Assembly (NCBI RefSeq): GCF_021922985.1
Contig: NZ_CP040788.1
Coordinates: forward strand, 1,550,001-1,614,000
Origin: Clavibacter michiganensis subsp. tessellarius
GTDB taxonomy: Bacteria > Actinomycetota > Actinomycetes > Actinomycetales > Microbacteriaceae
Direction: 5' to 3'
DNA: 64,000 bases
Part shown: positions 1 through 8,157 of the stretch, piece by piece
Layout of the letters: the number at the start of each line of letters is the position of its first letter
How positions within the stretch are numbered: the first letter of the stretch is position 1
Program-made: the position numbers and the translations under genes
Notes under the pieces: model-generated
What the model was told of the DNA's origin: nothing
What the model saw: the letters and a program-made list of their open reading frames with translations, nothing else
The model's database searches: none

Positions 1-2766
1 GGCCTGCAACGCGCCGCCGGGCCGCCTCCCCGAGGCGGCGAGCGCGACACCCGCGTGCGGGCCCTCGCGGACCAGGGCCGCGACCAGGTCGAGGAGGGCC
101 GCCTGGTGGTCGGGTCCGAGGCGGGAGACGGCGACGTCGAGGTCGTCGGCGAGCACGACCAGCGGCGCCGGCCGCGGGCCCGGCCGGCGGATGCGCGCGA
201 CGACGTCCGCGAACGCGTCCCAGCACCCCTCGGGATCGCTCGGGATGCGTCGCACGCGGACACCTCCGGCCCCGGCCGACGCCGCGAGCGCGCCCAGGCA
301 GGAGCTGCGTCCGGACCCCGGCCCGCCGAGGACGAGCAGGTGCCCGTCGGTCGCGGGCCGCCACGTCGCGACCGCGCGGCGCTGCTCGGCGGGCAGGTCG
401 ACGAGCGCGAACGGCAGGGCCACGGCACGGCCGTCGTCCGTGGACGGGGATGCGGACGGCGATGCCGACGGGGACGTGGAAGGCGATGCGGACGGGGATG
501 CGGACGGCGATGCGGACGGCGCCGACCCGAGCGGCGGGAGGCCCGCGAGCGCGGCGAGCGGGACGGCCGCGGGGAGCGGGTCCAGCCACGGACGGCGGAC
601 GGGCCGCCGCGGCATGCGCTCGGCGGCGATGCGCGCGAGGTCGTCGGCCGTGGTGACGGCGACCTGGAAGGGGCGCGCGGGTCCGCCGTGGGCGCCCAGG
701 AGGCAGCGGCCGACCGGGACGGCGGGAAGGTGCGCCGCGTCGGGCACGCCGAGGAGCGCGCGGCTGTCGGCCTCGTTGTTGACGCGGAGCGACAGGCGGA
801 GGTCGCAGTTGGCGAGGACGGCGTCGCGGACGACGCCGGCCGGGCGCTGCGTGCACAGGACGAGGTGCATGCCGAGCGACCGGCCGCGGGCCGCGATGTC
901 GGAGACCACCTCGTGCAGGCCGTCCTGGTCGGCGAGGAGCGCGGCCAGCTCGTCGACGACGATGACGAGCCGGGGCAGGACGCCGGCGGCGCGCGGGTCG
1001 TCGACGTCCCGGGCCCCGGCCTGGCGCAGGGTGCGCTCGCGGTGGCGGATCTCCGCCCGCAGGCTCTCGAGGGCGCGGCGCGCGCCGTGGCCGTCGAGGT
1101 CGGTGACCAGCCCCACGGCGTGCGGGAGGACGAGGAGCGGGTCGAAGGCGGCGCCGCCCTTGAAGTCGACGAGGAGGACCGTGACGTCCTCGGGCGGATG
1201 CGCGGCCGCGAGCGCGGCCATCCACGTGACGAGGAGCTCGCTCTTGCCGCTGCCCGTCGTGCCCGCGACGACGGCGTGCGGGCCGTCCGCCACGAGGTCG
1301 ACGACGACGGGGCCGTCGTGCCCGACGCCGACGGCGGCCGCGAGTCCGGATCGAGGACGGGACGACGCGAGGAACCCGGCGGCGGGGCCCGCGAGGGTGA
1401 GGTCCGTGGCGGGGAGGTCCGTGGCGGTGAGGTCGGAGGCGGGGAGGTCCGCGACGGTGAGGTCCGTGGCGGGGAGGCCGGAGGCGGCGGCACCCACGGC
1501 GGTCGCGACCTCCGCGAACGGGACGCGCGCGGGCAGGGGTGCCCGGGCCGAGTCGAGGCCGCGCCGGCGGGCGAGGGCGGCGAGCTCGTCGGCGAAGCGC
1601 GACGCCTCCGAGAGGGAGACGAGCTCGGGCCGGACGAGGCCGGCACGGACGACGGCGGCGGATGCGGCAGACGGCTCGTCCCCGTCCGGGGCGGGCACCC
1701 CGGCACCGGCTTGTGCCGCGACCGCCGCATCGGGCGCCGGCGCGGGCGGTCCGGCGGGATGCCCTGTGCCGAACTCGGCCGCCGCGTCCACCGCGAGGAG
1801 GAGCGCCGTGCCGGGGCCGCGCAGGTCGAGCACCGTGCGGCACGCGGCGGGCAGCGACTCCACCCGCGACGCGGCCGCCAGGACGACGGGGCGGCCGCGG
1901 AGTGTCAGGTGCATGGCGACGGCATCCTCGTCCGGACCCCGACGGGCGGGCGCGAGGACGGGGGCGGGGACGCCGGGAGCGTCGCGGGAGGAGTGCGGCA
2001 GGCGGTCGAGCCACGCCCACTCCGCGCCCGGCGGCCGCCCGTCGATGCGGAGGTCGTCCGGCGGCAGGGCGTGCACCAGCTGCACGATCGCGCCACGGAG
2101 CACGGGGGCGACGAGGGCGGCGGGGCCGCGGAGGCCGAGCCCGCCCGCGGAGGAGGCGAGGACGGGCGCGTCGGGGATCCAGCGGACGTGCTCCGCCCAA
2201 CGCACCGGATCCGCGGGAGCCGACCGCCCGACCGGGCGCGGGCCGGACCCGCGGAGACGGGCCACCAGGCGCGCGGGAGCGAGCCCGCGGGCGCCCGGGA
2301 GCGGCTCGGCGGGGAGCGCGGCATGCGCCTCGCCCCGCCAGACGAGGCCGCTCGGGACCGCTCCGGATCCGACGACGAGCGGCGGCGCGGGCCCGTCGGG
2401 ACCCGGCTGGGCCCGCCACAGCAGGGCGGGGTTCGCCCGCCCGTCGAGGATGTCGCGGGCGGACGGCGCCCGGGCGAGGAGCGACCGGCGCGCGGCGCAG
2501 AGGCGCGCCGCCACCTCCTCCCGCAGCCGCAGGAGGGCGACGGCGCGCTCGCGGGCGGCCCGGCGCCGCGTGCGCCGCCCGGAGATGCGCTGGTCGGCCA
2601 CGCCCGCGACCGCGACGACGGGGCCGAGGGCGGCGAACAGCAGGGCATAGGGCGACCGGGTGACGGCCCACACCGCGACGCTGACGACGAGGGGAGCCGC
2701 CACGCCGAGCACCGGGAACGGGGGCGGCGGGGCGGGCGGCGGCGAGGGCGGCGGGGCGATGTCCAC
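1..2766 (-). CDS. FtsK/SpoIIIE (EccC-like) secretion ATPase, 3' end beyond window
   Basis: Open from a GTG at 2766 to the window edge, so at least 922 residues and C-terminally incomplete. Two hydrophobic segments lie near the N-terminus (about residues 17-55) after a proline-rich start. A first FtsK-type ATPase domain has Walker A GTTGSGKSE at 502-510 and Walker B LVIVVDELAALL near 600. A second, more degenerate nucleotide-binding domain has GGPGSGRSS near 814 and LVVLADDLDV near 870. Two membrane helices followed by tandem FtsK domains is the layout of EccC-type motors of type VII secretion; a chromosome-partitioning FtsK would carry a gamma DNA-binding domain, which cannot be judged here. 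The gene lies 116 nt downstream of the transglutaminase-like gene on the same strand. No better start is visible upstream in frame. Two low-complexity repeat tracts lie within it. Substrate is unknown. Confidence 0.8.
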   Translation of the reverse strand, partial: MDIAPPPSPPPAPPPPFPVLGVAAPLVVSVAVWAVTRSPYALLFAALGPVVAVAGVADQRISGRRTRRRAARERAVALLRLREEVAARLCAARRSLLARAPSARDILDGRANPALLWRAQPGPDGPAPPLVVGSGAVPSGLVWRGEAHAALPAEPLPGARGLAPARLVARLRGSGPRPVGRSAPADPVRWAEHVRWIPDAPVLASSAGGLGLRGPAALVAPVLRGAIVQLVHALPPDDLRIDGRPPGAEWAWLDRLPHSSRDAPGVPAPVLAPARRGPDEDAVAMHLTLRGRPVVLAAASRVESLPAACRTVLDLRGPGTALLLAVDAAAEFGTGHPAGPPAPAPDAAVAAQAGAGVPAPDGDEPSAASAAVVRAGLVRPELVSLSEASRFADELAALARRRGLDSARAPLPARVPFAEVATAVGAAASGLPATDLTVADLPASDLTATDLPATDLTLAGPAAGFLASSRPRSGLAAAVGVGHDGPVVVDLVADGPHAVVAGTTGSGKSELLVTWMAALAAAHPPEDVTVLLVDFKGGAAFDPLLVLPHAVGLVTDLDGHGARRALESLRAEIRHRERTLRQAGARDVDDPRAAGVLPRLVIVVDELAALLADQDGLHEVVSDIAARGRSLGMHLVLCTQRPAGVVRDAVLANCDLRLSLRVNNEADSRALLGVPDAAHLPAVPVGRCLLGAHGGPARPFQVAVTTADDLARIAAERMPRRPVRRPWLDPLPAAVPLAALAGLPPLGSAPSASPSASPSASPSTSPSASPSASPSTDDGRAVALPFALVDLPAEQRRAVATWRPATDGHLLVLGGPGSGRSSCLGALAASAGAGGVRVRRIPSDPEGCWDAFADVVARIRRPGPRPAPLVVLADDLDVAVSRLGPDHQAALLDLVAALVREGPHAGVALAASGRRPGGALQA
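443..521 (-). repeat. Short tandem repeat encoding a Ser-Ala-Ser-Pro linker
   Basis: A 6/12-bp unit close to gatgcggacggc is iterated on the plus strand. Read on the minus strand it encodes repeated (S-A/T-S-P) units at about residues 748-774 of the EccC-like ATPase, between its first and second nucleotide-binding domains. Such tracts vary in length by slippage. Confidence 0.75.
1397..1487 (-). repeat. 15-bp tandem repeat encoding a pentapeptide linker
   Basis: About six imperfect copies of a 15-bp unit (gaggtccgtggcggg on the plus strand) encode (P/T)-(A/V)-(T/S/A)-D-L pentapeptides. They lie at about residues 427-456 of the EccC-like ATPase, shortly before its first Walker A motif. Confidence 0.7.
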
Positions 2767-2882
2767 GCGGACAGGGCACCACGGCGGGGCGACGCCCGCG
2801 GGCGGCGGGGACGACGACGTGGAGGGATCCGCCGGGACCCGCCTGGGGAGGGCGCGACGCCCGCCCGACCGCCCGCCCGCCG

Positions 2883-5402
2883 TCAGCGCTCCGAGCGCGT
2901 GCCTCCCGCACCGCCCGACCCACGACGCCCGCCCGACCCGCGACGCCCGAGCACCCCGCGCCCCTCGCGCGCCACGCCCCGCCCGATCCGCAGCGACGCC
3001 GTCGAGACGAGCGCGCGCAGCCGCTGCCGCCGGGTGCGTCCGGCGTCCATCCGCGTCGCCAGCTCGTCCGCGCGGCGCCAGGCGGCGTCGGCGAGCGGAT
3101 CGGGCACCTCGCCGGGCGCGAAGACGGACTCGTCCGCGACCTCCGCGAGGCCGCGCGCGCCGCCCACGCCCGCCAGCCGGGCGACCTCGCGGCGCGTCGC
3201 GGCGACGGGCGGCACCAGCCCGCGGTCGAGCGCGCCGTCGCGGAACTCGTCCCAGGCGCCGGCCACGCGGTCCCGCGCGACGGGCGCGCGCCGCCGTCGC
3301 CGACGCCGACGGACCTTGGCGCCCACTATCGCGAGGAACGGCGAGGCCGCGAGCCCCAGCGCGAGGAGCGACCAGCCCGCGACCCGCACGGCGGCGAGCA
3401 CGGCCTGGAGCGTCGGATCCGCCTCCGGCCGGTCGTCGCGGCTCGTGTCCGGCGGCGTGCGGTCGTCGGGCTCGGCCTGCTCCTCGACGGGCGGCGGCAG
3501 GACGGTCTGCGGGCGCGCGACCTCGGTCGGCTCGTCGGGCAGGGCGTCGGGCACGTCGCGGACGGGCGGGTTCGGATCCACCGCGACCCAGCCGGAGGAC
3601 GCCGTGTCGACCTCGATCCAGGCCGTGACGTCGGATCCGGTGACCGCCACGGGCCCGCCCGCCGCCTCCCGCACGGCCGCCTCGCCGGGCGCGAAGCCCA
3701 GGACGACGCGCACCGGGAAGCCGAGGTCGTCGGCGAGGAGCGCTGCCGCGACCGCGTACTGCTCCGCGTCGCCGAGCATCGGCTGCGCGGTGAGGAGATC
3801 GGCGATGCGCTCGGCGGAGTGCCCCGAGCGGCTGAAGGGCGCGTCGCCGACGCCGTGGCTGACGTAGCCGTCGGCGCGGAGGGCGGAGATCGCGGCGACG
3901 AGCTGGGCGCCCGGGGACGAGGAGGTGCCGACGCCCGCGTCCGCGCCGCCCGCGGTGGACCCGTCCGGCGCCGCGGTGGACGCGTCGACGCGCTCGCCCA
4001 CCGCGTCGGGCACGCCCGTCGGCCGCGGGGCCACGGCGTCGCCCGGCCGCTCGTCGGCGAGGGCCTCGAGCGGCGGGGTCGCGGGGACGACCGCCTCGAT
4101 CCGGTACGCGTCGCCCTCCGCGAGCCCGCCGACGACGGCGCCCGTGGCGATCGCGTCGTCGTAGTAGAAGGAGTCGGCGAGGCGGCCGGAGCCCGGGCCG
4201 TCGAAGCCGATGCGCTCGAGTCGGCCCGCGCCCGGCAGCCACACGCCGCGGTACGAGCCGATGACGACGTCGAGCGCGACGTCGTCGCCCGTCGCGCCCC
4301 ACTGGTCGAGCCGGTACGGCACGCGCGCGAAGGTGCCGGACGCCTGGCCGGTGCGAGACGCGTCGCCGCCGCGCGCGCCGCCGACCCCGTAGACGACGCC
4401 GTCGTACGTGTCGAGCGCGGCCAGCCGGATCCGCCCGCCCGCGGGCAGGCCGGACACCGTGAGTAGCGTCGCGTCGACGGCCGGCTCCTTCCAGTAGGTG
4501 CGGAACGCGGAGAGGGGGCTGATCTGGTCGCGCGGGTCGAAGGGCTGCTCGACGGCGGAGCGGAGGCCCGTGCGCGCGACCTCGGGCGGCAGGGCGTGCG
4601 CGGCGGCGACGCCCGCGACGAGCGCGACGCCGAGCACGGCCACGGCCGACGCCCCGGCGCGCGTGCCCGAGCGGCGGCGGTCGGCGGCCGACTCGAGCGG
4701 CACGCCGGATCCGCGACCAAGGCGCTGCACGGCGCGGTGCCGGCGGCGCCAGCGGCAGCGGGCGATCCAGAGCAGGGCCGTCGCGAGCCAGGCGAGCGCG
4801 ACCGGGACGAGGAGGCCCGAGGCGTCGGGCGCGTCCGGGCCCTGGCTGCGGTCGGGGCCGAGCGCGGCGCCCACGACGAGGACGACGAGCGAGGGGATCA
4901 CCGCGAGCTCGGGACGACGGGAGCGCAGCGCCACGGTGGGGCCGATGACCGCGGCGAGCAGCAGGAGCGCGAAGGCCGGCACGAGGAGCGCCTGGTAGTC
5001 GCCGACCGGCAGCGCGATCGTGAGGAGCCGCACGATCCCGAGGGACGCGCCCTCCACGAGGTCCGCGAGCCCGTCGAGCGTGGGGCGCCAGCCGTCGACG
5101 GCGCGCGTGGGCACCGCGAGCGGGACGCCGAGGAGGAGGAACAGCGCCAGGACGACGCCCGCGACCACCGCGCTCCCCCAGCGGAGGCGCGCGCCCGCGA
5201 CGGCGGCGGCGGCGCCGACGACGATCGTGATCCCGGCCATCCGCAGGAACGACGCGTCCTGGTGCACGGGCCAGAAGGCGGCCGCGCCGAGGCCCGTGAG
5301 GAGGGCGAGCGCGAGCACGGGGACGAGGGTGCGGCCGGGGTCGCGGGATCCGGCGGGGACGCGGGGGCGGCGGGAGCCGGCGGCGGGCCCGGCCCCGCTC
5401 AC
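2883..5402 (-). CDS. Membrane transglutaminase-like protein lacking the catalytic Cys and His
   Basis: 839 residues. The GTG start overlaps the stop of the DUF58 gene by 4 bp (GTGA). The N-terminal 210 residues hold about six membrane helices; then comes a cytoplasmic linker, another helix near 250, a large extracytoplasmic part, a helix near 690 and a basic cytoplasmic tail. The transglutaminase-core (TgpA-type) domain lies at about 500-615. The motif that normally reads G-x-C-E-x-x-A reads GDAEQYA with Ala546 at the Cys position. The H-A-W-V-E-V motif reads TAWIEV with Thr593 at the His position. The Asp motif WVAVDPNP is kept. I infer a structural or binding role rather than cross-linking or protease activity. 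DUF58-transglutaminase pairs beside MoxR ATPases are a known bacterial arrangement. Confidence 0.85.
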   Translation of the reverse strand: MSGAGPAAGSRRPRVPAGSRDPGRTLVPVLALALLTGLGAAAFWPVHQDASFLRMAGITIVVGAAAAVAGARLRWGSAVVAGVVLALFLLLGVPLAVPTRAVDGWRPTLDGLADLVEGASLGIVRLLTIALPVGDYQALLVPAFALLLLAAVIGPTVALRSRRPELAVIPSLVVLVVGAALGPDRSQGPDAPDASGLLVPVALAWLATALLWIARCRWRRRHRAVQRLGRGSGVPLESAADRRRSGTRAGASAVAVLGVALVAGVAAAHALPPEVARTGLRSAVEQPFDPRDQISPLSAFRTYWKEPAVDATLLTVSGLPAGGRIRLAALDTYDGVVYGVGGARGGDASRTGQASGTFARVPYRLDQWGATGDDVALDVVIGSYRGVWLPGAGRLERIGFDGPGSGRLADSFYYDDAIATGAVVGGLAEGDAYRIEAVVPATPPLEALADERPGDAVAPRPTGVPDAVGERVDASTAAPDGSTAGGADAGVGTSSSPGAQLVAAISALRADGYVSHGVGDAPFSRSGHSAERIADLLTAQPMLGDAEQYAVAAALLADDLGFPVRVVLGFAPGEAAVREAAGGPVAVTGSDVTAWIEVDTASSGWVAVDPNPPVRDVPDALPDEPTEVARPQTVLPPPVEEQAEPDDRTPPDTSRDDRPEADPTLQAVLAAVRVAGWSLLALGLAASPFLAIVGAKVRRRRRRRRAPVARDRVAGAWDEFRDGALDRGLVPPVAATRREVARLAGVGGARGLAEVADESVFAPGEVPDPLADAAWRRADELATRMDAGRTRRQRLRALVSTASLRIGRGVAREGRGVLGRRGSGGRRGSGGAGGTRSER

Positions 5403-7003
5403 GACCCGCTCCGCTGCAGGGCGCCGCGCAGGTCGTCGAGGTAGCCGATGGTGAGCACCGTGAGGTCGCCGAGGCGTCGGAGGCCGGGCTCGGCCTCGGG
5501 ATCGCACACGACGGCGACCACCTGCACGCCGGGCGGGAAGCCCACGGCGGCGTGACGGATCGACGCGGACGACGCTCCCGTGCCGCAGACGAGGAAGACG
5601 ACGGAGACGCCCGCGACCTCGTCCGCCGCGGCGCGCGCGACCTCGACGAGGGACGCCGCGAGGTCGGTCGCGCGGATCTCCGCCAGGTCGTCGAGGAGGC
5701 GCGTGGGCGTGACGGTCGCGAGGCGGCGGAGGCGCGGCGGGCGGGGTCCGGCCGGGCGCGGGCGCGGGCGCGGTCCCGGCACATCGCGGACGGCCCCGGT
5801 CGCCGTCGGCGCGGCGGGCGCGCGGCCCGCCCGCGCGCGCCCGGAGCCGCCCCCGGATCCGCCCCCGGCCCCGCGGTCCGCGCTCGCGACCACCGACACC
5901 GAGCGGGCGTCGACGATGGCGCGCGCGCCGAGGGATCCGACGACGCTCACGGCCAGCTCGAACTCGGCGTCGGCGGTGGATACGGCGAGCGCGCCGTCCG
6001 CGCGCCCGGCGGCCACGGTCGTGCCGCCCGCGGGGCCGGCCGCGACCGGATCCGAGGCCGTGCCCGCGCCGGTCGCCTCCCGCTCCGGGTCCCCGGCCCC
6101 GTAGTCCGCCGCGTGCAGCGACAGCGCGACCATGATGTGGCTCCGCCGCGTCTCCTCGAACCGCCGCACCATGTGCACGCCGGTCTTCGCGGTCGACCGC
6201 CAGTGGATGTGCCGCATCTCGTCGCCCGGCACGTACTCGCGCAGCGATTGGAAGGACACGTCGCTGTCGGTGAGGTCGCGCGTCGCCCGGCCCTCGAGGT
6301 CGCGCACGAAGCCCGTGCTGGTGCTCGGCATGGCGAGGGTGCGCGGGTGCACGAGGAGGCGGGTCGCGCGGGCCTCCGTGGACTCGCGGCGGACGAGCCC
6401 GAGCGGGTCGCCGCGCACGATGCGCGCGGGGCCGAGGGAGATGACGCCGCGGCGCACGGTGGGCACGACGAAGACGTCCTCGTGCGCGTGGCCGTGGCCG
6501 AGGGAGGGGACGTGGATCTCGGCGAGGCCGGATCCCACGGGCACCTCGACCGTGAGGCCCACGGCACGGCGGCGCAGCGGGTTCCGCACGGAGACCGTGG
6601 CGGGCGCGCGCTCCCCCGCGACGACGCGGTCGCGCGGGAGGCGCAGCGCGACCTCGACGCCCGCGGATCCGACGAGGTGCAGCACCGCGAGCACCCCGAG
6701 CGCGACGGCCGTCCACGCGACGGCGACGAGCTCGCGCCAGCCGAGCGCGTACCCGGCGGCGCCCGCCGCCACGGCCGCGAGCGCGACGACGCGACCGAGC
6801 GGCGTGACGACGCCGACGAGCCGCCGGAGCGCGTTCCGGGGCGGCGCGGCGACGGCCTGCGGGTCGTCCCCCGCCGAGGTGGACGGGGAGGCGGCGGGCG
6901 TCGGCGGCGCGCCGGCCGCGGGACCGGCGGGGACCCGCATGGGGTCGGGTCCGCCCCCGGGAGCCGCGCCGGCGGGGCCGCCGGCGTCGGCGACCGCGCT
7001 CAT
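5399..7003 (-). CDS. DUF58 domain protein
   Basis: 534 residues. The ATG overlaps the moxR stop by 4 bp (ATGA). After a proline/alanine-rich N-terminus, two membrane helices (about 60-110) are followed by a beta-rich region and the DUF58 signature REYVPGDEMRHIHWRSTAKT at about 275-295. The C-terminal part carries a long Gly/Arg/Pro-rich insertion and a Rossmann-like end that may be a degenerate von Willebrand A fold. DUF58 proteins occur beside MoxR ATPases across bacteria and are thought to be partners of the AAA+ machine; the biochemical role is not settled. Position between moxR and the transglutaminase-like gene is the typical order. Confidence 0.88.
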   Translation of the reverse strand: MSAVADAGGPAGAAPGGGPDPMRVPAGPAAGAPPTPAASPSTSAGDDPQAVAAPPRNALRRLVGVVTPLGRVVALAAVAAGAAGYALGWRELVAVAWTAVALGVLAVLHLVGSAGVEVALRLPRDRVVAGERAPATVSVRNPLRRRAVGLTVEVPVGSGLAEIHVPSLGHGHAHEDVFVVPTVRRGVISLGPARIVRGDPLGLVRRESTEARATRLLVHPRTLAMPSTSTGFVRDLEGRATRDLTDSDVSFQSLREYVPGDEMRHIHWRSTAKTGVHMVRRFEETRRSHIMVALSLHAADYGAGDPEREATGAGTASDPVAAGPAGGTTVAAGRADGALAVSTADAEFELAVSVVGSLGARAIVDARSVSVVASADRGAGGGSGGGSGRARAGRAPAAPTATGAVRDVPGPRPRPRPAGPRPPRLRRLATVTPTRLLDDLAEIRATDLAASLVEVARAAADEVAGVSVVFLVCGTGASSASIRHAAVGFPPGVQVVAVVCDPEAEPGLRRLGDLTVLTIGYLDDLRGALQRSGS

Positions 7004-8157
7004 CCCGCGTGGCGCGCGCCGGCGCCGCCCAGGCCGGGAGCGCCGCCCGAGCCGGCACCGCCCGAGCCGGCGCCGCCCGAGGCGTCCGCGCCCGCGTCGC
7101 CCGCGAACGGCGCCCCCGCGTACCGGTCCCGCGGCGGCGCGGTCTCGATGAGGATCTGCGACAGCACGCTCGTGGCCGTGACCCCGTCGAACTCGGCCTC
7201 GGGATCCAGCAGCAGGCGGTGCGCGAGCACGGGCTCGGCGAGGGCCTTCACGTCGTCGGGCACCACGTAGTGCCGGCCGTCCGCCGCGGCCCAGGTGCGG
7301 GCGGCGCGCAGGAGGGCGAGGGCGCCGCGCACGCTCGCGCCGAGCCGCACCTCGGGCGCCTGGCGCGTGGCGTCGACGAGGCGCACCACGTAGTCGGCGA
7401 CCGCGGGATCCACGTGCACGGTGCCCGCGCGCCCCTGCAGCGCGCGCACGGACGCGGCCGTGGCGACGGGCGCGAGCGTCACGTCGTGGGCGCTGACCGA
7501 GGCGCCCTGCAGGATCCTGAGCATCGACTCGTGGTCCGGGTACCCGATGGAGGTGCGCAGCAGGAACCGGTCGAGCTGCGCCTCGGGCAGCGCGTAGGTG
7601 CCCGCCTGCTCGATCGGGTTCTGGGTCGCGATGACCATGAACGGGTCGCCCACGTCGTGGGGCGTGCCGTCGACCGTGACGCGGCCCTCCTCCATCACCT
7701 CGAGGAGCGCGGACTGGGTCTTGGGGCTCGCGCGGTTGATCTCGTCGGCCAGCACGATGCTCGCGAACACGGGCCCGCGGTGGAACTCGAACTCGCCCGT
7801 GCGCTGGTCGTAGACGCTGACGCCCGTGATGTCGCCCGGCAGCACGTCGGGCGTGAACTGCACGCGGCTGTGCGTGCCGTCGACGGTCTGCGCCATGGCG
7901 CGCGCGAGCGACGTCTTGCCGGTGCCGGGCACGTCCTCGAGCAGGAGATGCCCGCCCGTCACCATCGCCGTGAACGCGAGCCGCACCACGTGCGACTTCC
8001 CGAGCAGCACCTGCTCCACGTTGCGCACGAGCGCGGCGAACTCGTCCTGGAAGGCGCGGGCCTCGTCGGCGGTCATCGTCATGGGGGCGTGCCTCTCGGG
8101 TGCGGACGCGGGGCCGGATGCGGTCCCGGGCGCGGGGGCCGCGGGGTCGGCCGTCAT
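7000..8157 (-). CDS. MoxR-family AAA+ ATPase
   Basis: 385 residues from the ATG at 8157, which overlaps the stop of the large surface-protein gene by 4 bp. An internal ATG at 8082 would give a 360-residue form. Walker A is LLEDVPGTGKTSLA near 72-85, Walker B is LADEINRA near 135-142, and the sensor/arginine region ATQNPIEQAGTYALPEAQLD is typical of MoxR. The C-terminus is a Gly/Ala-rich tail of about 30 residues. MoxR proteins are chaperone-like ATPases that assemble or activate partner complexes; the adjacent DUF58 and transglutaminase-like proteins are the expected partners. Confidence 0.93.
   Translation of the reverse strand: MTADPAAPAPGTASGPASAPERHAPMTMTADEARAFQDEFAALVRNVEQVLLGKSHVVRLAFTAMVTGGHLLLEDVPGTGKTSLARAMAQTVDGTHSRVQFTPDVLPGDITGVSVYDQRTGEFEFHRGPVFASIVLADEINRASPKTQSALLEVMEEGRVTVDGTPHDVGDPFMVIATQNPIEQAGTYALPEAQLDRFLLRTSIGYPDHESMLRILQGASVSAHDVTLAPVATAASVRALQGRAGTVHVDPAVADYVVRLVDATRQAPEVRLGASVRGALALLRAARTWAAADGRHYVVPDDVKALAEPVLAHRLLLDPEAEFDGVTATSVLSQILIETAPPRDRYAGAPFAGDAGADASGGAGSGGAGSGGAPGLGGAGARHAG

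Noticed and set aside
55..3867. Very long plus-strand open frames (up to 1270 codons) over the first 4 kb
   Set aside because: They lie antisense to genes with clear domain motifs. The encoded proteins are Arg/Gly/Ala-rich without any recognisable fold, the usual result of high GC in third codon positions.
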